In this document: piece after piece, positions 54,894 through 63,012 of the stretch
Layout of the letters: every line of letters begins with the position of its first letter
Numbering within the stretch: position 1 is the stretch's first letter
From: Pyruvatibacter sp.
Lineage (GTDB): Bacteria; Pseudomonadota; Alphaproteobacteria; CGMCC-115125
DNA length: 64,000 nucleotides
Direction: 5' to 3'
Assembly: GCF_040219635.1 (NCBI RefSeq)
Contig: NZ_JAVJSC010000004.1
Coordinates: forward strand, 423,314-487,313
Translations under genes and position numbers: made by a program
Notes under the pieces: model-generated
What the model was told of the DNA's origin: nothing
Databases searched by the model: none
Seen by the model: the letters and a program-made list of their open reading frames with translations, nothing else

Positions 54894-56390
54894 TCAGGCT
54901 TTCATATGCGGCCTCGCCAGCATATCCCTGACGGCTTCCACGAGGCTTTCAGCCGAAACGCTCACCTGCGCGGGCTGGTCTTCGCGCCATGTGGTGTTGT
55001 CTTCAATCTCTTTCGAAAGCCGCTCGCCGAGCACCAGATCCTTGAGCGTGATCTCGCCCTTTTCAAACTCGTCTGACCCCTGAATGACCGCAACAGGTGC
55101 ACCGCGTTTATCGGCATATTTGAGTTGGGCACGCATACCCGCACCGCCCAGATATAATTCAGCACGGATACCTGCCTGACGAAGCTGCCAGACCATGCGC
55201 TGATAATCAGCCATGCGCTCTTTATCCAGCGGCAACACGACGACCGGAGGTATGAGGGCTTGTCCGCCCGCAGCACCGCGTGCCTGCAGGGCAGAGAGCA
55301 GCCGGTCCACGCCGATGGAAACGCCCGTGGCGGGTATGGGCGTGCCTTTGAAACGGCTCACCAGATCGTCATACCGGCCACCGCCACCGATAGAGCCAAA
55401 CTGAATGAGCTGGCCACTATCGTCGTGAGCGTCAAAGGTCAGTTCGGCTTCAAACACGGGGCCTGTATAATACCCAAGGCCACGCACGACGGCAGGGTCA
55501 AATGCAATACGGTCTGCGCCATAGCCGATGGCATCCAGCAGCGTGCCGATCTCTTCAAGTTCACCAACACCGGCAAGGCCTGTTTCGCTGCTGCCCACCA
55601 GAGTGCGCAGTGTACTGACGACCTTGCCGCGATCCGCATTGCCCGCGGCCACAAACGCCAGCACCGTATCGGCCTGATCGCCGCTCAGGCCCGCGCCTTT
55701 GGTGAAATCGCCGGACTCATCCTTGCGGCCATCACCCAGCAGCAACCGGACGCCGTCCGCGCCAAGCCTGTCCAGCTTGTCTATGGCACGCAGCACCGTC
55801 ATGCGTTGCAGCCCGCCGTCGTCAGGTGCAACGCCGATTGTTTCCAGGACGCCGTCCAGAATCTTGCGGTTGTTGACGCGCACCACATAGTCGCCGCGCG
55901 CAATGCCGACGGCTTCCAGCGCATCTGAAACCATGGCGCACAGTTCTGCGTCGGCAGCCATTTCGGGCGTGCCCACGCTATCGGCATCACACTGGGTGAA
56001 CTCGCGGAAGCGCCCTGGTCCGGGCTTTTCGTTGCGCCACACCTGGCCTGTTTGATACCGCCGATAGGGCTTTGGCAGGGCGTCGTAGTTTTCCGCCACC
56101 ATACGCGCCAGCGGCGCCGTCAGGTCATAGCGCAGCGACAACCACTGGTCGTCGTCATCCTGAAAGCTGAACACACCTTCGTTGGGGCGGTCGGCATCGG
56201 GCAAAAACTTTCCCAGCGCATCCGCATATTCAAGAGCGGAGGTTTCCAGCGGGTCAAAGCCATAGGACTCATAGACGTCCATGATTGTGGTCAGCATCGA
56301 GCGGCGCGCAGCCACGTCTTCGGCGCGCAGATCGCGGAGCCCCTTGGGCTGGCGTGCCTTGGGGCGGAATTGCTTTTGCTTCTTGGCCAC
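54894..56390 (-). CDS. hisS: Histidyl-tRNA synthetase, alphaproteobacterial type
   Basis: 498 residues. Class II synthetase: KGLRDLRAEDVAARRSML at motif 1, RNEKPGPGRFREFTQCDADS at motif 2 (about 120-139), FDPAVVRGLGYYTGPVFEAE (the HisA-type block), GGGGRYDDLVSRF, IGVDRLLSAL in motif 3, and an anticodon-binding domain from about residue 390. The long Lys/Arg-rich N-terminus and this motif 2 variant are typical of alphaproteobacterial HisRS, a group reported to have lost recognition of the G-1 base on tRNA-His. It leads the hisS-hisZ-hisG unit; 130 bp separate it from hisZ. Confidence 0.94.
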   Translation of the reverse strand: MAKKQKQFRPKARQPKGLRDLRAEDVAARRSMLTTIMDVYESYGFDPLETSALEYADALGKFLPDADRPNEGVFSFQDDDDQWLSLRYDLTAPLARMVAENYDALPKPYRRYQTGQVWRNEKPGPGRFREFTQCDADSVGTPEMAADAELCAMVSDALEAVGIARGDYVVRVNNRKILDGVLETIGVAPDDGGLQRMTVLRAIDKLDRLGADGVRLLLGDGRKDESGDFTKGAGLSGDQADTVLAFVAAGNADRGKVVSTLRTLVGSSETGLAGVGELEEIGTLLDAIGYGADRIAFDPAVVRGLGYYTGPVFEAELTFDAHDDSGQLIQFGSIGGGGRYDDLVSRFKGTPIPATGVSIGVDRLLSALQARGAAGGQALIPPVVVLPLDKERMADYQRMVWQLRQAGIRAELYLGGAGMRAQLKYADKRGAPVAVIQGSDEFEKGEITLKDLVLGERLSKEIEDNTTWREDQPAQVSVSAESLVEAVRDMLARPHMKA

Positions 56391-56631
56391 GGGAGGTCTG
56401 ATCCGGATTTTTTTGCGGGGCGAGCGCTTTACCTACAGCACCGGCAAGGGCGGCGGCAAGCAAGGCAAACCGGGGGCTTGTGCGTTAACGCCCCGGTCAC
56501 GCTCCCTAAGAGTGCCTTAATCCCGCCACAGGTCATTTACTCCGTGTTTACCAACAATGTTCATGTTTGATTCACGGATTCGGGCACATTGCACCGGTCC
56601 GCCATGAAAACATGAGGCTTGCAGGCGGTTT

Positions 56632-58245
56632 ATGCGTTCCCAGCACAGTTCAGTACCCGTGATTCCCTCCGCGACCGCGAAAGGGCGGCTTGTCCCGCGC
56701 CCGAACGACACCTCGTTGCCTGACATCACCCCTCCTGCCAGCGGCCATCTGGCGCTTGCGCCTGCGGATGTGCGGACCCGCCGCGAGAGCGTTGGCGTGG
56801 TGTGCGACGCCCCGGCGCTGGCTCAAAAGATTGCAGCCGCACTTGATACGCGCCGCCAGCGCCCGGTTGATCTTATCCACAGCACCCCTGGGGATGGTCT
56901 GGACCAGCTCTTGCGCCCCGGTCTTACAGCCCTGGTGATCGAGCTTGATACGTCTGATGCGGCGTTGACCCGGCTGGCACGTCTGCGCGCTGTTGGACCG
57001 GACGCGCCGATCATTGTCTTGATGCATGGCATGGACGACGCCACGGCATTGTCAGCCATCGAGGCCGGAGCCAGCGAGGTTGTAGCGCTGACCGCTGCTG
57101 GTGACTTTAACGGCGCAGAGCTTGCACAGGCAGCAGCGCGCGCTTTGGCCCGCCACGGGCACACGGTGAATGGCTCCCGTTCGGCTGCGCCTTCGCAATC
57201 GGTGCAGGCATCCGCACCGCTGGTGCTGGTACAGGAAGCCCCCGACGCCATGGTCGTGCTCGACCGGCATGGCTGCGTAGCTTTTATCAATCCGGCTGCG
57301 GAGGAATTGTTGGGACGACCCGCGGACGCGCTGATGGGCAAGCCGTTTGATCTTGATATCGGCAAGGGGGATGAGGTCACTATTGTGCAGCCCGGCGGGG
57401 AAACCCGCATTGCAGAAGTGGATGTGGTGAAAACCGAGCGCGGCGGCGTGCCCGCACGGGTCGCGACCTTCACCGACATCACCGTCCGGCGCAAACTCGA
57501 AACAGCCCTCAAGACGGCACAGGGTGGCCGCGATGCAGCGCTGCGGCGCTCAAGCCGTTTCTTTTCGCGGGTGAGCCATGATCTGCGCACGCCGCTGACA
57601 CACATCGTGGGCTTTGCAGACCTGCTCCAGCACGAGAAGCTGAACGACCCCGTGCGTGCTCGCGAATACGCAGCATCTATTTCCGATGCCGGGCGAGCAA
57701 TGCTCGACATGGTCGAGGACCTGTTGAGCGTCGTGGATGCAAATGGCGCCTCCGCACATGACCCCTGCGACCTGGTGAAACTCGTGCGCAATACGGCGCA
57801 TTTCATTCAGCGCACACAAGGTGCGTCCGGCGACGAGTCAGGTGCTGTGGATGGCAGGGGAACCGGCCCGGAAGTGGTTGTGGATGCCCCGGCGCTGCCC
57901 ATGGTGGCGCGTCTGGACGCCGCCAAGCTACAGCGCGCGCTGTACCGGCTGGTGGCTGGCATTGCGCGTGATGCTGGGGCCGGCACCCTCATGCGGCTGT
58001 CGCTGCGGCAGGCCGGCAAGCAGGCACGGCTGACGGTGCGCCTTGACGGTGTAGCCGGGCGGCCGGTAGCGCTGCCTGCCAGCCTTGAAGATTCTGATCC
58101 GCTGGTTACGCCGGCAGATGCCCGCACCGGCTTTGCCGCCGAGCTGCTGCGCGAGGCACTGGATGCTCATGGCGGCGCATTGCAGCTTGCGCGCGACGGG
58201 GCAAATGTCGTGGCGGCGGTCATTACCCTGCCCCTGAAAGACTGA
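56632..58245 (+). CDS. Histidine-kinase-like protein with pseudo-receiver, PAS and degenerate ATPase
   Basis: 537 residues, no membrane helix. Order: a receiver-like domain (about 50-170) in which the phosphoacceptor position falls on Glu in LVIELDTSD and the switch Thr and Lys are missing; a PAS domain (about 195-300; PDAMVVLDRHGCVAFINPAA); a HisKA helix pair with FFSRVSHDLRTPLTHIVGFA (phospho-His about 315); and a C-terminal region where the HATPase boxes should be. There the N box Asn is absent (RALYRLVAGIARDAG), G1 DxGxG is absent, and G2 reads TGFAAELLREALDAHGG. It may be a pseudokinase that accepts and passes on phosphate through its His, or only binds partners. Confidence 0.85.
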   Translation: MRSQHSSVPVIPSATAKGRLVPRPNDTSLPDITPPASGHLALAPADVRTRRESVGVVCDAPALAQKIAAALDTRRQRPVDLIHSTPGDGLDQLLRPGLTALVIELDTSDAALTRLARLRAVGPDAPIIVLMHGMDDATALSAIEAGASEVVALTAAGDFNGAELAQAAARALARHGHTVNGSRSAAPSQSVQASAPLVLVQEAPDAMVVLDRHGCVAFINPAAEELLGRPADALMGKPFDLDIGKGDEVTIVQPGGETRIAEVDVVKTERGGVPARVATFTDITVRRKLETALKTAQGGRDAALRRSSRFFSRVSHDLRTPLTHIVGFADLLQHEKLNDPVRAREYAASISDAGRAMLDMVEDLLSVVDANGASAHDPCDLVKLVRNTAHFIQRTQGASGDESGAVDGRGTGPEVVVDAPALPMVARLDAAKLQRALYRLVAGIARDAGAGTLMRLSLRQAGKQARLTVRLDGVAGRPVALPASLEDSDPLVTPADARTGFAAELLREALDAHGGALQLARDGANVVAAVITLPLKD

Positions 58246-58268
58246 CACCCGGCAAGCCGAAACATCGC

Positions 58269-58964
58269 CTAGGCAAACAGCGCGTCGATATCGTCCTGCG
58301 AGGCGTGGCCATGATGCTCTTCAAGGGCGGGGCCATTGAGCAGGGCCTCGTCGCCTTCGCGTTCTTCAGCCTTTGGCGCGAACGCGGCAAGATCCTGCGC
58401 ACCACCCCAGATTTCCATCATGCTGCTGACGCGCTCATCAATGTAGTGCAGCGCCGACACAACCTTGGTGATGCGCTGGCCGGTAATGTCCTGAAAGTTG
58501 CAGGCCTCAAAGATGGTAACCACAAGCTCTGCAATCTCGTCGGCCTGCGCGCGACTGACATCATCAGTCGCGGCTGCTGAAAGATGAGCTGCCGCTGAAT
58601 CGATTTTCTCAGACGACGTCAGAATGATATCGGTGGCCGCCTCAGTTGCGTTGACAACCGCGTCCAGCTCATTGCCGGCTTCCTGAAACCGCACCTTTGA
58701 TGAGCCCTCATAATGCAGGGCGGACAGTTCGCATTTGGTTTTTTCGATGGCCGCCGAAAGCTCCATAAGCTCCGCCTGGAGGCGGGCCGCCTCAGAAACG
58801 CGATCGCGCAACGACGCCAGCTCTTCGAGGCTCAGGCCGCCTGGCAAGGCGCCGGGCGGATCACTCATCACCGCAACCGCAGATGTAGGTGCAGCCGCAG
58901 ACGTTTGTGATTGTGCCGTTGGCTTTTCAAAGCCCATCATCTTTTCGATGCGAAATTGCTTCAC
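58269..58964 (-). CDS. cheZ: Protein phosphatase CheZ
   Basis: 231 residues from GTG 58964 (VKQFRIEKMMGFEKP; GGTGGG lies just upstream); ATGs at 58940 and 58937 are alternatives. A long four-helix bundle contains EACNFQDITGQRITKVVSAL (about 145-164), in which the Asp and Gln four residues apart (D-ITG-Q) are the catalytic pair that dephosphorylates CheY-P. The extreme C-terminus SQDDIDALFA is the CheY-binding peptide. CheZ is uncommon in alphaproteobacteria, where phosphate sinks usually replace it. Its probable partner is the CheY-like regulator at 33040. It is convergent with the pseudokinase gene, 23 bp away. Confidence 0.9.
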   Translation of the reverse strand: MKQFRIEKMMGFEKPTAQSQTSAAAPTSAVAVMSDPPGALPGGLSLEELASLRDRVSEAARLQAELMELSAAIEKTKCELSALHYEGSSKVRFQEAGNELDAVVNATEAATDIILTSSEKIDSAAAHLSAAATDDVSRAQADEIAELVVTIFEACNFQDITGQRITKVVSALHYIDERVSSMMEIWGGAQDLAAFAPKAEEREGDEALLNGPALEEHHGHASQDDIDALFA

Positions 58965-59096
58965 GTCGCCCACCGGCGGACCCTCCCCCACGGCATAAAC
59001 TCTGCGGCAGGCTAGCCGCCGGGCGTTAACAATGCCTTTATGCTCGCGCAGCAGTTGCAGGGTACAGAGGTCTGCAAGCGGGAGATATGCAAGTTG

Positions 59097-60107
59097 ATGC
59101 CAACGGAAACACCTCACCAACCCGCCACGACACAGGAGTGGACGGGTTTCGCAGCGATGCCTGCGCGGCTGTTTGGAGCCTGCATGGGCTGGTGCGGCCT
59201 GGCCCTTGCGTGGCACCGCGCCGAGCACTTGAGTGTTGTTGGCACCCACGGCGGCGCGGCGGTGCTTTCCATCAGTGCGGCCCTTGTGTGCCTGGTTGTT
59301 TTCGCAGGCTATGGCACCAAGATTATTTGCCACACAGATGCCGTGACCAACGATATGGGTGACGCTGCCCGTGTCACATTTCTTGCCGGCATTCCTGTAA
59401 CGCTGATGCTTCTGCCCGCAATCGCGCTGAGCATGGACAGCGGGCTTGCCACGTCGCTGTTTGTCGTCGGCATGTGGTGCGCAGGGGCAGTGCTGCATGT
59501 CATGCTGGCGATGGTGTTTTTCCATCGCTGGGTGGTGCGCCCGCTGCCGGAAGCCGGCGGTCTTTGGGCGGCAGCCCCTGCGTGGTTTGTTCCCACCGCC
59601 GGCATGATTGTCGCTCCGTTTGCAGCGGTCAGTTTTGGCTTTGCAACCACGTCCATTGCGCTGCTGGCGCTGGGCACGCTGACATGGGTCACGCTATTGC
59701 CGTTCGTTGTGCATCGGCTGGTCGCAGGCGACCCACTGCCGTCCATTGTGCTGCCGGGCGTTTTTGTGCTGGCCGCCCCCGCAGCGCTCATCAGCCTGAG
59801 TGTTGCGGCACTTGGTGGACCGGCGTCTGTATCAAACGGCCTGTTCGTCGTGGCGATCAGTTTTGCGTGTGTCGCAACACTGCTTGTCGCGTGGCGCAGC
59901 GGCGACTTATACCGCACCGGCTTCACGCTTGGCTGGTGGAGCTGCACGTTTCCCCTGGCCGCACTTGCCGGCGCCTCACTGCAGTTTCACGCCTCCGTGC
60001 AAACCGGCATAACACATGCACTGGCGCTGACACTCCTGCTAACTGCCACTGGTGCCATCGCACTCATCAGCATACTGACACTGCGCATGGCTATTCAGCG
60101 GCGTTAG
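59097..60107 (+). CDS. TehA/SLAC1 family membrane transporter or anion channel
   Basis: 336 residues from the ATG at 59097 (a Met 19 codons upstream is also open). Ten hydrophobic helices. ARLFGACMGWCGLALAWHRA is the family's helix 1 with the FG...G...G...W pattern, AAPAWFVPTAGMIVAPFAAV matches helix 5, and GFTLGWWSCTFPLAALAGAS matches helix 9, as in E. coli TehA and plant SLAC1. Members pass C4-dicarboxylates or small anions; tellurite resistance in TehA is secondary. Substrate unknown. Its 3' end overlaps the convergent nitronate monooxygenase gene by 17 bp. Confidence 0.85.
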   Translation: MPTETPHQPATTQEWTGFAAMPARLFGACMGWCGLALAWHRAEHLSVVGTHGGAAVLSISAALVCLVVFAGYGTKIICHTDAVTNDMGDAARVTFLAGIPVTLMLLPAIALSMDSGLATSLFVVGMWCAGAVLHVMLAMVFFHRWVVRPLPEAGGLWAAAPAWFVPTAGMIVAPFAAVSFGFATTSIALLALGTLTWVTLLPFVVHRLVAGDPLPSIVLPGVFVLAAPAALISLSVAALGGPASVSNGLFVVAISFACVATLLVAWRSGDLYRTGFTLGWWSCTFPLAALAGASLQFHASVQTGITHALALTLLLTATGAIALISILTLRMAIQRR

Positions 60108-61053
60108 CGGCTGCCGGTTGTGCCATTGCGCCCATGCGGCGCGCCACCTCAAAAAACTGCGCGATGGTTTCATTGATGATGTCGGCTGCCGGTTTGATTT
60201 CACCAATCAGGCCAGCAGTCTGACCGGCAAGGCCGACGCTGGCTTCCATGTCGCCGCCAAAATACAGGTCCTGAATGCGGGCAAATGTATCTGCGGGCAT
60301 CAGGCCTTGTTCAAAAATTGACGCTGTTTTGTCTGTCTTGAGCGCGCGGATGCACGGGCTGGCTTTCTTGTTCAGCACGTAAGTCCCCGTTGTTGGTGCA
60401 TCCACAATGGCGTTTTTGTAGTTGTCATGGACGGGGCTTTCAGATGCACTGACAAACCGCGTGCCCATCTGCACGGCTTCAGCGCCCAGGGCAAAAGCTG
60501 CGGCCATGCCGTTGCCGTCGCAGATGCCGCCAGCCGCCACCATGGGAATGTCACTTTGCTGGCGAATGGCCTGCAACAGCACCAGGGTTGACACTTCCTC
60601 TGGGTTCTTGAAGCCGCCGCCTTCCGCACCTTCCACAACGAGACCGTCAATACCGGCCTCAATGCATTTAAGAGCTGCATCGAGCGTTGGCACCGCGTGA
60701 TAGACGGTGATGCCAGCATCTTTCAAAGGCGCGATGAACTTTTTCGGGCTGCCCGCCGAAGTCGTCACGAACTTGACGCCGCTGTCGCAGATATAGCGCA
60801 GCATTGCATCGTCCTTGAGAAACAGGATCGGCAGATTGACGCCGAACGGCGCGTCCGTCAGCCCGAACATTTTTTCGATCTCGGCTTTGCAGGCGTCGGT
60901 TTCACCCGATGATGTTTCAATGATGCCGATGCCACCCGCGCGGCACACGGCAGACGCAAGCTGCGAGCGCGCGATCCAGCCCATGGGGGCCTGAATGATC
61001 GGATATCTGGCCCCGGTGTGAGCCAGCACGCGGTTGCCCTCAAATCCTGCCAT
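60091..61053 (-). CDS. Nitronate monooxygenase (2-nitropropane dioxygenase family)
   Basis: 320 residues. FMN-dependent TIM barrel: YPIIQAPMGWIARSQLASAV, AGGIGIIETSSGETD, GVNLPILF, VTTSAGSPKKFI, GLVVEGAEGGGFKNPEEVST (the catalytic His seen in fungal class I enzymes is absent here), and MVAAGGICDGNGMAAAFALG, GAEAVQMGTRFVSASESPV (FMN phosphate). It belongs to the broad NMO/FabK-like group; true nitronate activity is not certain. It lies 33 bp downstream of the TonB-like gene on the same strand. Confidence 0.9.
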   Translation of the reverse strand: MAGFEGNRVLAHTGARYPIIQAPMGWIARSQLASAVCRAGGIGIIETSSGETDACKAEIEKMFGLTDAPFGVNLPILFLKDDAMLRYICDSGVKFVTTSAGSPKKFIAPLKDAGITVYHAVPTLDAALKCIEAGIDGLVVEGAEGGGFKNPEEVSTLVLLQAIRQQSDIPMVAAGGICDGNGMAAAFALGAEAVQMGTRFVSASESPVHDNYKNAIVDAPTTGTYVLNKKASPCIRALKTDKTASIFEQGLMPADTFARIQDLYFGGDMEASVGLAGQTAGLIGEIKPAADIINETIAQFFEVARRMGAMAQPAAANAAE

Positions 61054-61086
61054 GACGTGTTTCTCCTGCTGGTCGCCGTTTCTGGT

Positions 61087-61890
61087 TCAATCAAGTTGAT
61101 ATTGGATGGGCGCCACAAAGGCAAAACTGCCTTGCGGCCCCAATAAACCTTCAGGCACCGGCGGGAACGGTGCCACGCGCTGCACCAGCGCCACGGCTGC
61201 ATTATCCAGCACGGTGTGGCCCGACGATTGCGCCAGTGCGACACTGCGCAGGCCGCCCGTGGCAGACAGTTCCACCTGCACACGGACAACGCCTTCAATG
61301 CCGCGCCGCTGTGCTGTACGCGGATACCGGATGGCCCGTTGCAGACGTGCGAGAATGACCCGCGCATAATTTGCCTTTGCTGCGGATGGTGCCGCCGGAG
61401 AGGCCGGCACCGTCAAAGCGCCTGCCGTGCTGGCGGTTTCGCCAACATCCCCGGCTTCACCCCGCCGCACAGCCGCATCGGCGGACACAGGCGTTTGTAC
61501 CGATGGCGGCACTGCGGGTTCAGCCGGCTGAGATACCGGCGGTGTGGCGGGCTGAACGACTGGCGTGACTGGTTGCTGGGCTGGCGGCGCCCGACGTTCT
61601 GGCTGTGCGGATGCACTTTCAGCAGGATCCGTCGTCACTGCGTCCCCAACAGTCTCTTCAGACGAAGAACTGGCCAACGCCACCAAATCAACAATCACCG
61701 TTTCCTCAATGAAAGCCGGCACTGGCGACGGTGAACGAACGATGGCGAACAACAGCCCAAGCAGCAATGCATGGGCTGCCAGCGACAACGCAATCATCGT
61801 GCCCCCCGGCCAGCCACGCGCCCGCATGGCGGGCAGGTCGGCTCGAGCACTGTCGTTGCCTTGCGGCTTGTCATCGGTCAAAGGCGGCAC
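61087..61890 (-). CDS. TonB family energy transducer-like protein
   Basis: 267 residues. A cytosolic N-terminus (about 30 residues), one transmembrane helix (MIALSLAAHALLLGLLFAIV, about 32-51) with the His typical of TonB's anchor, a Pro/Ala/Gln-rich periplasmic spacer (about 95-175) and a C-terminal TonB domain: AIRYPRTAQRRGIEGVVRVQ and SATGGLRSVALAQSSGHTVL, DNAAVALVQRVAPFPPVP. It should pass proton-motive-force energy from an ExbB/ExbD complex to outer-membrane receptors. exbB, exbD and receptors are not in the window. Confidence 0.9.
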   Translation of the reverse strand: MPPLTDDKPQGNDSARADLPAMRARGWPGGTMIALSLAAHALLLGLLFAIVRSPSPVPAFIEETVIVDLVALASSSSEETVGDAVTTDPAESASAQPERRAPPAQQPVTPVVQPATPPVSQPAEPAVPPSVQTPVSADAAVRRGEAGDVGETASTAGALTVPASPAAPSAAKANYARVILARLQRAIRYPRTAQRRGIEGVVRVQVELSATGGLRSVALAQSSGHTVLDNAAVALVQRVAPFPPVPEGLLGPQGSFAFVAPIQYQLD

Positions 61891-61981
61891 TGTGACGGGA
61901 CTCTTTCAGGGTTGCAGGTTGCCTGTGCGGTGATTGGTCAGTACACACCAATGAGAGAGGCAGGGCCAGCAAAGGTCTTTT

Positions 61982-62794
61982 ATGGAATATACGCCATTAT
62001 CCGCGTCACACCCGGACGCGCTGAAAGACTTCAAGACCATTGAAGCGATATTGCGCGGCAAAACACCTGCGCTGTTTCTGGATTATGACGGCACCCTGGT
62101 GCCGCTCGCACGCCGTCCCGAACTTGCAACAGCAAGCGACGAATTGCGGGCTGCGATAGCGCGGCTTGCCGTGCTGATGCCGGTGGCCGTTGTCAGCGGG
62201 CGTGGGCGCGCGGATGTCATGCAGATATTGGGTGTCAGCGGCATTGCCTATGCCGGAAGCCACGGCTTTGACATCACGGATGCAAACGGGCGTGATCTGT
62301 CAGGAGACATCGGCGCACCTTATGTGCCTGCGCTTCGCAAAGCGGCAGCGTCACTCACAGCCAGGCTTGCCCCAGTGGCAGGGGCCTTTGTCGAAGACAA
62401 GAAATACGCGCTGGCCATTCACTTCCGCGAGGTCACCCCCCGCGATCAGGCACGGGTTGCCGACATTGTGGCGTCAGAGGTCAACCGCCACCCAACCCTC
62501 CGGCGCACCGGCGGCAAAATGATCCACGAGCTGCGTCCGGCCATTGAGTGGAACAAGGGAACCGCGGTCGTACACATCATGAAGGCCCTCGGCCTCGCGA
62601 CAGCAAACACCCTACCTGTCTATATCGGCGATGACGAAACCGATGAAGATGCGTTTCGCGCCGTGCACGACACTGGTATCGGCATCAAGGTGGGCACTGA
62701 CAATACGCCGACGGCAGCCCGCTACTCGCTTGAGACACCAAAAGACGTAAACACATTCGTTGGCCAACTCGCTGACCTCTACGAGCCCCGATAG
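61982..62794 (+). CDS. otsB: Trehalose-6-phosphate phosphatase
   Basis: 270 residues. HAD phosphatase with LFLDYDGTLVPLARRPELAT (D34 nucleophile, D36 acid; about 31-50), VAVVSGRGRADVM (motif II Ser), YAGSHGFDITD, LRPAIEWNKGTAV (motif III Lys region) and YIGDDETDEDAFRAV (about 213-227; motif IV acidic residues). All are TPP-family hallmarks. It makes trehalose from trehalose-6-P, usually for osmotic stress. otsA is not adjacent, although otsBA operons are common, so it must lie outside the window or be missing. Confidence 0.92.
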   Translation: MEYTPLSASHPDALKDFKTIEAILRGKTPALFLDYDGTLVPLARRPELATASDELRAAIARLAVLMPVAVVSGRGRADVMQILGVSGIAYAGSHGFDITDANGRDLSGDIGAPYVPALRKAAASLTARLAPVAGAFVEDKKYALAIHFREVTPRDQARVADIVASEVNRHPTLRRTGGKMIHELRPAIEWNKGTAVVHIMKALGLATANTLPVYIGDDETDEDAFRAVHDTGIGIKVGTDNTPTAARYSLETPKDVNTFVGQLADLYEPR

Positions 62795-63012
62795 CCAACA
62801 AGCGGCAGGCGACTTATGGGGCACTGGCGGGACAACGTGTCGGAAACGCCATAACGCGCGTCAAACATGTGTCACGTTCGCAACGCCTGCCACGCGGGTT
62901 TATGGTTAACGGACGCACAAACGCCGCCAACCCATTGCGGCAATGAAATAATTTCCTCTAGGCTGACCCAAGCCCTGTTCCGTTTTGAGCGTCGGCCAAT
63001 TTGGGAAGCCCC

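Noticed and set aside
56400..56631. Possible small gene between hisS and the pseudokinase gene
   Set aside because: About 240 bp with no start having a Shine-Dalgarno and no conserved peptide; it probably holds the two divergent promoters only.
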